Source of the DNA: Candidatus Omnitrophota bacterium
GTDB lineage: Bacteria; Omnitrophota; Gorgyraeia; 2-02-FULL-51-18
DNA: 7,715 bases
NCBI GenBank assembly: GCA_023247935.1
Contig: JAHFFM010000088.1
Location: 1-7,715 of the forward strand
Direction of reading: 5' to 3'
Numbering within the stretch: position 1 is the first letter of the stretch; every line of letters starts with the position of its first letter. The notes beneath the pieces were generated by a model that saw only the letters and a list, made by a program, of their open reading frames with translations, was not told where the DNA came from and did no database searches. Positions 1 through 5,218 of this stretch are shown here, piece after piece. The translations under genes and the position numbers were made by a program.

Positions 1-17
1 CTGGTACATTTTAGTCC

Positions 18-127
18 CCTATCCGACAGTAACACTTTAAATCATAACTCAATTAAAATAAAAGAGATATGAAATTCTACTGACTGATTTACTGTCCGAC
101 TACTGTCAGATTTAGTGTCTGAATAGG
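18..127. repeat. Cluster of ~12-nt repeats, four in tandem plus one inverted
   Basis: Four consecutive units of 11 to 14 nt lie head to tail: ACTGACTGATTT (79-90), ACTGTCCGACT (91-101), ACTGTCAGATTT (102-113) and AGTGTCTGAATAGG (114-127). An inverted unit at 18-32 reads TTACTGTCGGATAGG on the minus strand. The shared core is ACTGTCnGA followed by T or TAGG. The spacing is close to one helical turn, which suits a protein-binding array. Inverted outer ends with inner repeats also resemble the end of some insertion sequences; the transposase, if any, would lie left of the window. The AT-rich stretch 33-78 between the copies shows nothing else. I see the repeats directly; their role is unknown. 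Confidence 0.5.
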
Positions 128-165
128 TCTGATTCAATGGATCCGCGTGTGCCTGCAGAGAATTG

Positions 166-195
166 CCCGCCAGAGGCGGGTCCGCCTTTGGCGGA
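166..195. repeat. Double palindrome inserted in a tRNA T-loop
   Basis: Two perfect hairpins stand back to back: CCCGCC-AGA-GGCGGG (166-180) and TCCGCC-TTT-GGCGGA (181-195). Their edges coincide exactly with the break in the split tRNA-Arg copy, between its T-loop bases 165 and 196. The TCCGCC/GGCGGA stem recurs at 367-387 and 5069-5090, which makes this a member of a dispersed palindrome family. Confidence 0.65.
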
Positions 196-275
196 AACCA
201 GTAACCTCTTCCTTCGGAGGGAAGCGCTCTATCCCCCGCCACACGACTCGGCGGGTCCACAAAGCGCTAAAAAAA

Positions 276-349
276 TGCGCCCAGCTGGAGTTGAACCAGC
301 AACCTCTTCCTTCGGAGGGAAGCGCTCTATCCAATTGAGCTATGGGCGC
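276..349 (-). tRNA. tRNA-Arg (anticodon CCG)
   Basis: Read on the minus strand, this is a full cloverleaf of 74 nt including discriminator A. The acceptor GCGCCCA pairs with TGGGCGC (7 of 7), the D-arm is GCTC/GAGC, the anticodon stem CTTCC/GGAAG encloses loop CTCCGAA, and T-stem GCTGG/CCAGC encloses TTCAACT. Anticodon CCG decodes the arginine codon CGG. CCA is not encoded; a run of seven T follows the discriminator, possibly helping 3' end formation. It lies downstream of, and on the same strand as, the acyltransferase operon. No convincing promoter of its own is visible just upstream, where the palindrome 367-387 and the 5' piece of the outer copy lie, so read-through from the operon is possible. 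Confidence 0.95.
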
Positions 350-366
350 CGAATTTTCCGTGCGGG

Positions 367-387
367 TCCGCCGCGCTTTGTGGCGGA
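367..387. repeat. Palindrome TCCGCC-GCGCTTTGT-GGCGGA
   Basis: A 6-bp perfect GC-rich stem with loop GCGCTTTGT lies 17 bp upstream of the tRNA-Arg 5' end and directly abuts the 5' piece of the split tRNA copy. The same stem and nearly the same loop recur at 5069-5090 and, in opposite orientation and with altered stem ends, at 5020-5041, all beside tRNA sequence. It forms the right edge of the D-loop insert. Confidence 0.6.
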
Positions 388-427
388 AATTGAGCTACGG
401 GCACGCGAATTACAGGGGGTCCTAAAA

Positions 428-1447
428 CTAGCGGGCGTAAACTCTCCGCAGGACCTCTTTACCGATCGCAGGCTTAAAATGGCTTGAATCAATGTAATGG
501 GTGGGGTCATTTGTGAATTCCGGATTGCCCGAAAAGTCATAGACCCGGTCAGCGCCAAAAATTTCCTGTAAAAGATTCAAGTCATCGCGATTGAAAATGA
601 TTTGGTCGTACAACGGGTGAATGATCACCCGCCAATCCGCTCCTTTTCTATCCAACACCTTCCGGATATCACGAAGCATGATTTCCGATTCCAAGTTTAT
701 CACGCGAGGCGCGTTATCCTTTATTGTATTTTCCCGGGGGTAAAAAATCTGTGAGTGACTTTCCAGATAGCCTTTCGGATCGGTTAACCATTCAAAAGCG
801 GGGTCAATGTAGCTGTCATTTGTCGGCAGGGTAAAACCGAACGCCTTGTAGTGAATCAACCCTCCCATCCAATCATGGTACTGCCCGGATAGACGAAAAT
901 CGATGTATTTGGCAAAAAAAAGCTTCTGAAAATAGGCCGCAAACGTCACCATGTGAAATTCCAGCATGCTTCCGCCCGAAACCAACGGGTGTTTAATGAA
1001 TAAATGCGATTTCAAATTTTTAGTGTTCTTGAGAATCTCCGAATCAAACCCCAAAATCACATTTTTTATCGGCTGATCTCTTTTGTCCAAAAACCGCAGC
1101 TTTGACCATACGCCAAACAAGGATTCATTGGCCGCGTCAAAATGGAAAGGCCGGATTCCAGGCAAAAACTGCTGCCAATCATCGCAGCGATAAGACAATG
1201 ACCTCGAACTGCCGAATATAAAAGAATCATAATGCTGGCTCTGCGCGTGAGAGAGATACAATCTCGTGCTGACCCAATCACGATTCGGCTCAACCCGGCA
1301 ATTCGTATAATAATCTTCCTTGTCCTTAAAAACCTGGAAGGGATCCCAGATAAAATAAGTGACGCTTAAAAGGAGAAAAGGAGAAGCTAAAATCAAACAC
1401 TTTTTTAAGAAAAGCTGGAGTTGGGCTGTTTGGCTTTGTGGATTCAT
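428..1447 (-). CDS. SGNH-like membrane-anchored protein, partner of MBOAT acyltransferase
   Basis: The protein has 339 residues. An N-terminal membrane segment lies at about residues 16-34, and the rest is predicted outside the membrane. Residues 79-83 (GSSRS in FIFGSSRSL) resemble SGNH block I with the nucleophile Ser, and D320/H323 (YIDSSHF) resemble the C-terminal DxxH that completes the triad. Sequence identity to a named family is too faint for a symbol. Proteins of this layout (DltD, PatB, AlgJ/AlgX types) work with MBOAT proteins, taking the acyl group on the outer side and passing it to a glycan. I chose the ATG at 1447, two bases after the MBOAT stop, over an ATG at 1546, which would overlap the upstream gene by about 97 bp and add a basic stretch ahead of the membrane anchor. 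No Shine-Dalgarno is visible, which suggests translational coupling. The assignment is inferred from motifs and neighbour. Confidence 0.75.
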   Translation of the reverse strand: MNPQSQTAQLQLFLKKCLILASPFLLLSVTYFIWDPFQVFKDKEDYYTNCRVEPNRDWVSTRLYLSHAQSQHYDSFIFGSSRSLSYRCDDWQQFLPGIRPFHFDAANESLFGVWSKLRFLDKRDQPIKNVILGFDSEILKNTKNLKSHLFIKHPLVSGGSMLEFHMVTFAAYFQKLFFAKYIDFRLSGQYHDWMGGLIHYKAFGFTLPTNDSYIDPAFEWLTDPKGYLESHSQIFYPRENTIKDNAPRVINLESEIMLRDIRKVLDRKGADWRVIIHPLYDQIIFNRDDLNLLQEIFGADRVYDFSGNPEFTNDPTHYIDSSHFKPAIGKEVLRRVYAR

Positions 1448-1449
1448 CG

Positions 1450-2946
1450 TTAAAATTGAAAATAAATGAAATCGGCGCCGGCCTGAAACGCTCCGAAAAC
1501 CAATATTCCGTAAACGACGCAAAAATAAATAGGCCAGCGCACCCACACAGGTCTCGCTGAAATCATTTTTCGCACGCTTCCCTTCCTCTGAATAAAATGC
1601 ATAGTTTCAAGAAATACGATTCCGCCGAGAGCGACTATAAATTCATATTTTTCATGACCCATCAAAATGGGCGCCAAAATACGCTTGCCCCCTCCCACCG
1701 AGTCCAAGTGGCCTAACACATTCACGAAAAATTCAGGCACGCCGGTGCTCAAACGGCTGATGATCAAAAGCGCATCTTGCAGCGTATTGGCGCGAAAGAA
1801 AATCCAGGAAAAACAGATCAATGAAAATGTTATAAAGACACGAATTATTTGATGCAATCTTGGAAAATGGCTAAGTCCTACGGCCTTCACAATTTTTGTC
1901 CGGAAAGATTGAGTCCAAATCCCCACGACTAAATACATCCCGTTAAGCGCGCCCCAAATCACAAAAGTCCAGCTCGAGCCATGCCAAAGTCCGCTCACAA
2001 GAAAAGTGATAAAAAGGTTCAGCGATTGCCTCCAGGCGCTGACACGATTTCCGCCGAGAGGGATATAAAGGTAGTCTTTGAACCAAGTGGAAAGAGAAAT
2101 ATGCCAGCGTTTCCAAAACTCAGCCACGGAACGCGCATAATAAGGGCGGTTAAAATTGGTCATCAATTTAAAACCCATCACCTGCGCCGACCCGATGGCG
2201 ATGTCCGAATATCCCGAAAAATCGCAGTAAATTTGGTACGCGAAGAAAAAAGTCATCACCAAAAAAGTAATGCCCGTATATTGCGAAGGCTGATTGAAAG
2301 CGTCGTTGACGAAAAAAGCCAACCGGTCCGCAATCACCACTTTCTTGAATAATCCCCAAGTCATTAATTTAAGGCCGTCCGTCACGTCTTGATATTCAAA
2401 CTGATGCTCCGAATGAAACTGATGCAATAAATTCTGCGGCCTTTCGATGGGACCCGCCACCAATTGCGGATAAAACATCACATAAAGCGCGTAAATTCCA
2501 AAATGGCGCTCGGCCTTCTGTTTGCCGCGATAAACTTCGATCACATAGCTCAAACTTTGAAACGTATGAAACGACAACCCGATCGGAAGAATGATTTTAA
2601 GCGCGGGTACGGGATAATTCCAACCCGTCAGATCCGCCAACGCCTTAAAATTCGTATTAAAAAAATTGAAATATTTGAAAATAAAAAGAACGAGGCAGGT
2701 TGAAATAATGCTGATGACAAGAAAAAACTTCTTTTTAGAGCCGCTGGTTTCCTCAATCCAAATCCCGGCAAAATAATCAATGAGGATCGTCACCAGCAGG
2801 ATAAAAATATAGACCGGAATAAACGCCATGTAAAAAACGCAGCTCGCGAAAAGCAAAAGCTGCCAACGGCGCGGATGGGCCAGCAAAAAAAACAGCGTCG
2901 TGACAATGGGAAAGAAAATAAGAAATTGAAGTGAATTAAATAACAT
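1450..2946 (-). CDS. MBOAT-family membrane O-acyltransferase (AlgI/PatA type)
   Basis: The 498-residue polytopic protein is within the usual range for AlgI/PatA-type enzymes. Diagnostic family stretches are present: LPIGLSFHTFQSLSY (about 120-134), PQLVAGPIERP (160-170), CDFSGYSDIAIG (241-252), FWKRWHISLSTWFKDYLYIP (277-296) and SGLWHGSSWTFVIWG (318-332). The two conserved histidines are H282 and H322; H322 is the usual catalytic residue. The C terminus ends FIYFQF, as is common in this group. Family knowledge: these proteins move an acyl group, usually acetyl, from a cytoplasmic donor across the membrane for O-acylation of alginate, peptidoglycan or other polysaccharides. The target here is not shown by the sequence. 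The gene starts 6 nt after the GT-C gene stop, with AAGGGG and GGAG near the ATG, and ends 2 nt before the SGNH-like partner, so all three are probably co-translated. Confidence 0.93.
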   Translation of the reverse strand: MLFNSLQFLIFFPIVTTLFFLLAHPRRWQLLLFASCVFYMAFIPVYIFILLVTILIDYFAGIWIEETSGSKKKFFLVISIISTCLVLFIFKYFNFFNTNFKALADLTGWNYPVPALKIILPIGLSFHTFQSLSYVIEVYRGKQKAERHFGIYALYVMFYPQLVAGPIERPQNLLHQFHSEHQFEYQDVTDGLKLMTWGLFKKVVIADRLAFFVNDAFNQPSQYTGITFLVMTFFFAYQIYCDFSGYSDIAIGSAQVMGFKLMTNFNRPYYARSVAEFWKRWHISLSTWFKDYLYIPLGGNRVSAWRQSLNLFITFLVSGLWHGSSWTFVIWGALNGMYLVVGIWTQSFRTKIVKAVGLSHFPRLHQIIRVFITFSLICFSWIFFRANTLQDALLIISRLSTGVPEFFVNVLGHLDSVGGGKRILAPILMGHEKYEFIVALGGIVFLETMHFIQRKGSVRKMISARPVWVRWPIYFCVVYGILVFGAFQAGADFIYFQF

Positions 2947-2952
2947 GCTCCG

Positions 2953-4620
2953 CTACCCCTTGGGAGTGAATTCCATCTTTTCCCAATCGGGATAAGACTG
3001 GAGAAAACGGGCTTTTAAACGGTCCGCGGCTTCTTCGGGCACATCTTTCGTTTTTTTGAAAATGGTGCCGGTTGCGCCTTCATCGAAATGAAATACCTCG
3101 GGAAGTTTTTCATAAGAAGCGGCGATCTGCTCATCATGAATAAACGCGTCCGCCAGCAAGCCTATCACCTGCTGATACTTTGGCTTCACATGGTATTGCG
3201 TGGGTTCAATCAGCACCACGTATTTGGCCGAAAAAAACTTTTTGGGTAAACCCTCACTGCGGTCAATGTTATATGTCCACAAAATCGCCGGAGAAAGTTT
3301 TTCCTCGAGGCCCATGGAGCGTTCCGCGACTTTAATCGTATCGGAATTAAACTTTTTAGAGCTGGCAATCATGTAAACCGGGCTGCCGGGATCCGCGCCT
3401 TGTGCCAAAAGCACATCTCTCAGGCGTTTAATTTCCACTAAATCGGTTCGCATCCGGGGATAATGTTTGCGTTCAGGCGTCAACAAAGGAGCGGCTTGAT
3501 GAACGGCTTCCATAGAAGGCATTAAAACAATCAAAAAACAAAACAAATACCCCGCCGCGAATAAGCCTTTGAGAATAGCCGGTAGACGCTGATACAACAC
3601 ATGCTGCGCCAAAATCATAGCCGGAAGAAGCATATAATAATGATGCGCCCCGAAATCCTGCACGCGCGCGAAGAAATAGATGATGAGCAAAAATTGCGCG
3701 AAGATAAACAGCGCTTTTTCCCTGGTCTCCTTGCCCGATAAAAAACAAACCAGGATTCCAGCGAAAAAAGTGATTACATGAAAAAGGCCGAAATAATTGA
3801 AAAAATTAATCGAAAGAAATTCTGAAAAATTCTGAGACGTTTTGGAAGACGCATATGCGTAAGCGTAATTGGTTTTTAAAATCTTAAGCGGGAGTGGAAA
3901 TGAAACCAGCGTGAAAAAAATACCCGTGTAAAGAAACGTCCAGCCCCAGTTTTTCAGATAAATGTATTTTTGAGTTTTATCCGAAGTTTTCCATGCATGC
4001 CATACAGCCATGAGAAACGAAAGGATAAAGAAACTTTCCGTCCAATAGCTGTACCAGCGCCTGAAAAGCGGCGCCGCGGATAAAATAACCGCAAGCGTGA
4101 ACAATTCTTTGCGGGTTCGAATCTGATTCCAAGGAAATTTCCAGAACAAAACCAAGGCCAGATGAATAAAAATCACTCCGCCGACATCTACATAACCGTT
4201 CAGCGCGGGATCCCAAAAAAACGGCGAAAAGAAAACTAAGAAAAAAAGCGACCAGGGTTTTTTGGCCAAACTCACCCAAAGAAAAGATAATGCCGCCGGG
4301 ACCATCCAAATATTCACCAGCGACAAAATATAAACAAGTCGCGAAGCTCCAAAAATAAAATAAAAAGGCAAAAGCGGCCAGGCAGCCAACTCGTTATAAT
4401 CGTCTTTCCTAATGCTGATAAAGACCTTCAATACCTGCCAAAGGGGATTTTGAATCAATCCTTTGGCAATTTCCTGGGTTTTTTGCCAGTAATTGCTGTA
4501 ATCCCAAAAATAAATAAACTTCTCCTGTCCCACAAAATAGATGGCAAACAGGCTGGCTAGGACAGCGAATAGGAGGCCCCAGATAATTGGAACATGTTTA
4601 GATTGAATATGTTGTCTCAA
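2953..4620 (-). CDS. Polytopic GT-C-like glycosyltransferase
   Basis: The 555-residue protein has about ten hydrophobic segments between residues 12 and 400, then a soluble C-terminal region (about 400-555). Directly after the first membrane helix is FIYFWDYSNYW (35-45) with D40; an acidic residue in this first outer loop is typical of GT-C enzymes that use lipid-phosphate sugar donors. A second aromatic/charged loop (LFRRWYSYWTESFF) follows later. I recognise the architecture, not a named gene. Start: the codon at 4620 is TTG, with GGAAG seven bases upstream; no in-frame ATG exists between it and the upstream stop, and the next in-frame Met would remove the first helices. It heads the operon with the MBOAT and SGNH-like genes, so it probably adds the sugar that is later acylated, or builds the same glycan. 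A weak minus-strand promoter (CATAAT as -10 near 4660) is possible. Family call is moderately sure; substrate unknown. Confidence 0.7.
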   Translation of the reverse strand: MRQHIQSKHVPIIWGLLFAVLASLFAIYFVGQEKFIYFWDYSNYWQKTQEIAKGLIQNPLWQVLKVFISIRKDDYNELAAWPLLPFYFIFGASRLVYILSLVNIWMVPAALSFLWVSLAKKPWSLFFLVFFSPFFWDPALNGYVDVGGVIFIHLALVLFWKFPWNQIRTRKELFTLAVILSAAPLFRRWYSYWTESFFILSFLMAVWHAWKTSDKTQKYIYLKNWGWTFLYTGIFFTLVSFPLPLKILKTNYAYAYASSKTSQNFSEFLSINFFNYFGLFHVITFFAGILVCFLSGKETREKALFIFAQFLLIIYFFARVQDFGAHHYYMLLPAMILAQHVLYQRLPAILKGLFAAGYLFCFLIVLMPSMEAVHQAAPLLTPERKHYPRMRTDLVEIKRLRDVLLAQGADPGSPVYMIASSKKFNSDTIKVAERSMGLEEKLSPAILWTYNIDRSEGLPKKFFSAKYVVLIEPTQYHVKPKYQQVIGLLADAFIHDEQIAASYEKLPEVFHFDEGATGTIFKKTKDVPEEAADRLKARFLQSYPDWEKMEFTPKG

Positions 4621-4728
4621 GCTATGACTTCCATTTGGATAGCGGTTAAACGGATATTATGCCCTATAAAATGCGCTTCGACTAGGATAACCTCTTTTAA
4701 CGATAACCCTTGCAGAAACCGCCTTTAT

Positions 4729-4759
4729 CCCCTAAATTAGGGGGTGATTTAACCCCCTA
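4729..4759. promoter_or_regulatory. Two mutually exclusive hairpins upstream of tRNA-Ser
   Basis: CCCCTAA-A-TTAGGGG (4729-4743) and TAGGGGGT-GATTTA-ACCCCCTA (4738-4745 with 4752-4759) are both perfect stems that share the G-run, so only one can form at a time in a single strand. They sit just upstream of the tRNA-Ser -10 element, over the expected -35 region. They could be an operator-like site or chance; no T-run follows, so they are not terminators. The rest of the 166-bp intergenic region 4621-4786 shows only a spaced GATAACC direct repeat (4686 and 4702). Confidence 0.35.
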
Positions 4760-4774
4760 TTCCCTTTATATACT
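4748..4774 (+). promoter_or_regulatory. Probable tRNA-Ser promoter (-10 TATACT)
   Basis: TATACT at 4769-4774 matches the sigma70 -10 consensus at five of six bases and lies 12 bases before the mature tRNA 5' end, which would give a short leader. The -35 is poor; TTTAAC at 4748-4753 with a 15-bp spacer is the best candidate. The -10 is seen directly; promoter activity is inferred. Confidence 0.45.
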
Positions 4775-4786
4775 AATGGAAATTTA

Positions 4787-4875
4787 GGAGAGTTGGCAGA
4801 GAGGCCGATTGCAACCGCCTGCTAAGTGGTTAACCTGGTAAAACGGGTTCCTGGGTTCGAATCCCAGACTCTCCG
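4787..4875 (+). tRNA. tRNA-Ser (anticodon GCT)
   Basis: This is a class II tRNA of 89 nt ending in discriminator G, as expected for serine. The acceptor GGAGAGT pairs with ACTCTCC (7 of 7). The anticodon stem ACCGC/GTGGT encloses loop CTGCTAA, with anticodon GCT at 4821-4823 reading AGC and AGU. The long variable arm pairs AACCTG with CGGGTT, and T-stem CTGGG/CCCAG encloses TTCGAAT. CCA is not encoded. A strong terminator follows 10 bases later. The 3' end of this tRNA is repeated twice more in the next 300 bp, once inverted (4921-4945) and once direct (5155-5173). Confidence 0.96.
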
Positions 4876-4885
4876 ACGTTTGTGG

Positions 4886-4919
4886 AAAACCCCGCGAAAA
4901 TTCGCGGGGTTTTTTATTT
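4886..4919 (+). terminator. Rho-independent terminator of tRNA-Ser
   Basis: AAAACCCCGCGAA (4886-4898) is perfectly complementary to TTCGCGGGGTTTT (4901-4913), followed by TTATTT. The stem has seven or more strong pairs and a T-rich tail, a textbook intrinsic terminator just after the tRNA. It also forms the tip of a larger fold-back, because the 25 bases before it (4856-4880) reappear inverted just after it (4921-4945). Confidence 0.93.
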
Positions 4920-4920
4920 G

Positions 4921-4945
4921 AACGTCGGAGAGTCTGGGATTCGAA
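4921..4945 (-). repeat. Inverted copy of the tRNA-Ser 3' end
   Basis: These 25 bases are the exact reverse complement of 4856-4880, which spans the T-loop, T-stem 3' strand, acceptor 3' strand, discriminator and five flanking bases of tRNA-Ser. With the terminator between them, the whole stretch 4856-4945 is a nearly continuous 90-nt palindrome, broken only by short spacers (5 and 7 nt). The inverted copy stops in the T-loop, at TTCGAA. Confidence 0.9.
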
Positions 4946-4972
4946 AAGAGCGCCTACGCCCTGTGGATATAA

Positions 4973-4997
4973 GTGACGTGACTAAATGTCACGTCAC
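4973..4997. repeat. Perfect 10-bp inverted repeat GTGACGTGAC / GTCACGTCAC
   Basis: GTGACGTGAC and GTCACGTCAC flank the 5-nt loop TAAAT. Each arm is itself a near-tandem repeat of GTGAC. No T-run follows, so it is unlikely to terminate transcription; it could be a protein-binding site or part of the repeat element around it. It lies in the core between the two tRNA-derived arms. Confidence 0.6.
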
Positions 4998-5019
4998 AAT
5001 TCCATCGTCGGCGCGAATG

Positions 5020-5090
5020 TTCGCCACAAAGCGCTGGCGAATCCGTCCCAAGGCGCTTTGTGGACGAATCCGCCGACGCCTTGTGGCGGA
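5020..5090. repeat. Three adjoining GCGCTTTGTGG-type palindromes
   Basis: TTCGCCA-CAAAGCGC-TGGCGAA (5020-5041) is a 7-bp stem. It is followed by a weaker palindrome with GTCC (5045-5048) / GGAC (5062-5065) around CAAGGCGCTTTGT. Next comes TCCGCC-GACGCCTTGT-GGCGGA (5069-5090). In a common orientation all carry CGC(T/C)TTGTGG in the loop and right arm, like the copy at 367-387. The two outer stems are perfect; the middle one has decayed. They belong to one family with alternating orientation. Confidence 0.65.
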
Positions 5091-5106
5091 CCCGACCCGT
5101 AGCCGA

Positions 5107-5140
5107 ACACGCCGAACCGCCGGAGGCGGTGAGGACGTGT
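5107..5140. repeat. Hairpin ACCGCC-GGA-GGCGGT with outer ACACG/CGTGT
   Basis: A perfect inner stem ACCGCC (5116-5121) / GGCGGT (5125-5130) is enclosed by ACACG (5107-5111) / CGTGT (5136-5140), with unpaired bases between. It is another GC-rich palindrome in the element core, related in stem to the other copies but lacking the TTTGT loop. Confidence 0.5.
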
Positions 5141-5154
5141 GAGGCGAAGGGCGG

Positions 5155-5173
5155 CGAATCCCAGACTCTCCGA
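5155..5173 (+). repeat. Direct copy of the tRNA-Ser 3' end
   Basis: The 19 bases are identical to 4858-4876, from inside the T-loop through the acceptor 3' strand and discriminator to one flanking base. The copy starts within the T-loop sequence (TT|CGAAT), the same tRNA position at which palindromes interrupt the split tRNA-Arg copy. It lacks any 5' half, so it is not a functional tRNA. Confidence 0.9.
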
Positions 5174-5176
5174 TAA

Positions 5177-5218
5177 AAAATAGCGCCTTACGGATGATTT
5201 TCCGCGAGGCGTTATTTT
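5177..5218. terminator. Two-way terminator between membrane-protein gene and tRNA-Ser element
   Basis: AATAGCGCCT (5179-5188) pairs with AGGCGTTATT (5207-5216) with one G-T wobble, extended inside by CGG (5191-5193) / CCG (5202-5204). On the minus strand it is followed by a run of six T (5175-5180), giving a good intrinsic terminator right after the stop codon at 5217-5219. On the plus strand the tail TTATTTTATTTATT is also T-rich, so it could stop transcripts from the tRNA side as well. Confidence 0.8.

Larger units (their letters stand above)
235..387. repeat. 153-bp insert in a tRNA D-loop, palindrome-ended and carrying an intact tRNA
   Basis: The insert interrupts the outer tRNA-Arg copy between bases equivalent to 332 and 333 of the intact gene, in the D-loop. 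Its left end is the hairpin CCCGCC (235-240) / GGCGGG (250-255), followed by TCCACAAAGCGC (256-267). Its right end is TCCGCC (367-372) / GGCGGA (382-387) with loop GCGCTTTGT. The ACAAAGCGC and GCGCTTTGT segments are inverted relative to one another, so the insert has partly matching inverted ends. The intact tRNA-Arg occupies its middle. Whether the insert arrived as a unit or by tandem duplication plus separate palindrome insertions cannot be told from one sequence. Confidence 0.5.
148..404 (-). pseudogene. Second tRNA-Arg copy, split by insertions in the T-loop and D-loop
   Basis: Three pieces together rebuild a tRNA-Arg: 388-404 (acceptor 5' strand and D-arm start), 196-234 (rest of D-loop, anticodon arm with CCG, variable region, start of T arm) and 148-165 (rest of T-loop, T-stem, acceptor 3' strand and discriminator A). 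The pieces 196-234 and 294-332 of the intact tRNA differ at one base of 39. The left piece stops at the base equivalent to 332 and the right piece starts at the equivalent of 333. Removing the two inserts (166-195, 30 nt; 235-387, 153 nt) leaves 74 nt, the same length as the intact gene. The acceptor arms GTGCCCG and CAGGCAC pair 6 of 7. The T-loop reads TTCAATT, but the T-stem (ACTGG with CTCTG) does not pair, so the copy is probably dead. The larger insert carries the intact tRNA-Arg. Confidence 0.6.
4925..5173. repeat. Short element with 19-bp tRNA-derived inverted ends and palindromic core
   Basis: TCGGAGAGTCTGGGATTCG (4925-4943) and its perfect reverse complement (5155-5173) enclose 211 bp. 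The core carries no credible gene; it is made of hairpins at 4973-4997, 5020-5041, 5042-5067, 5069-5090 and 5107-5140. The arms are the tRNA-Ser 3' end, so relative to the intact tRNA the right arm is a direct repeat, as in attachment sites made by tRNA-targeting integrases, and the left arm is inverted. No target duplication outside the arms is evident and no integrase or transposase is present. It could be a non-autonomous element, an excision scar or a product of replication fold-back. Confidence 0.5.

Noticed and set aside
79..127. CRISPR-like array
   Set aside because: The repeats are only about 12 nt, contiguous without spacers and diverged; no Cas gene is present.
137..487. Plus-strand open frames across the tRNA-Arg locus
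   Set aside because: They translate the tRNA on its wrong strand, the palindromes and the 3' end of the SGNH-like gene; there is no ribosome site or family resemblance.
1448..1546. Longer start of the SGNH-like protein at 1546
   Set aside because: It would overlap the MBOAT gene by about 97 bp and add a basic, non-hydrophobic stretch; the ATG at 1447 sits 2 nt after the MBOAT stop, as in coupled operons.
1981..2352. Plus-strand open frame of 123 codons inside the MBOAT gene
   Set aside because: It lies antisense to the most conserved MBOAT motifs; its openness reflects codon bias of the real gene.
4882..5142. Plus-strand open frame of 86 codons after tRNA-Ser
   Set aside because: It runs through the terminator and the palindromes, starts inside the tRNA-flanking repeat, and gives an arginine-rich low-complexity product; the frame is a by-product of GC-rich repeats.
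4858..5173. Integrated island bounded by attL/attR at tRNA-Ser
   Set aside because: Direct repeats of the tRNA end fit, but only about 278 bp lie between them and no integrase or cargo is present, so a classic island is not supported; kept only as a possible remnant or small element.
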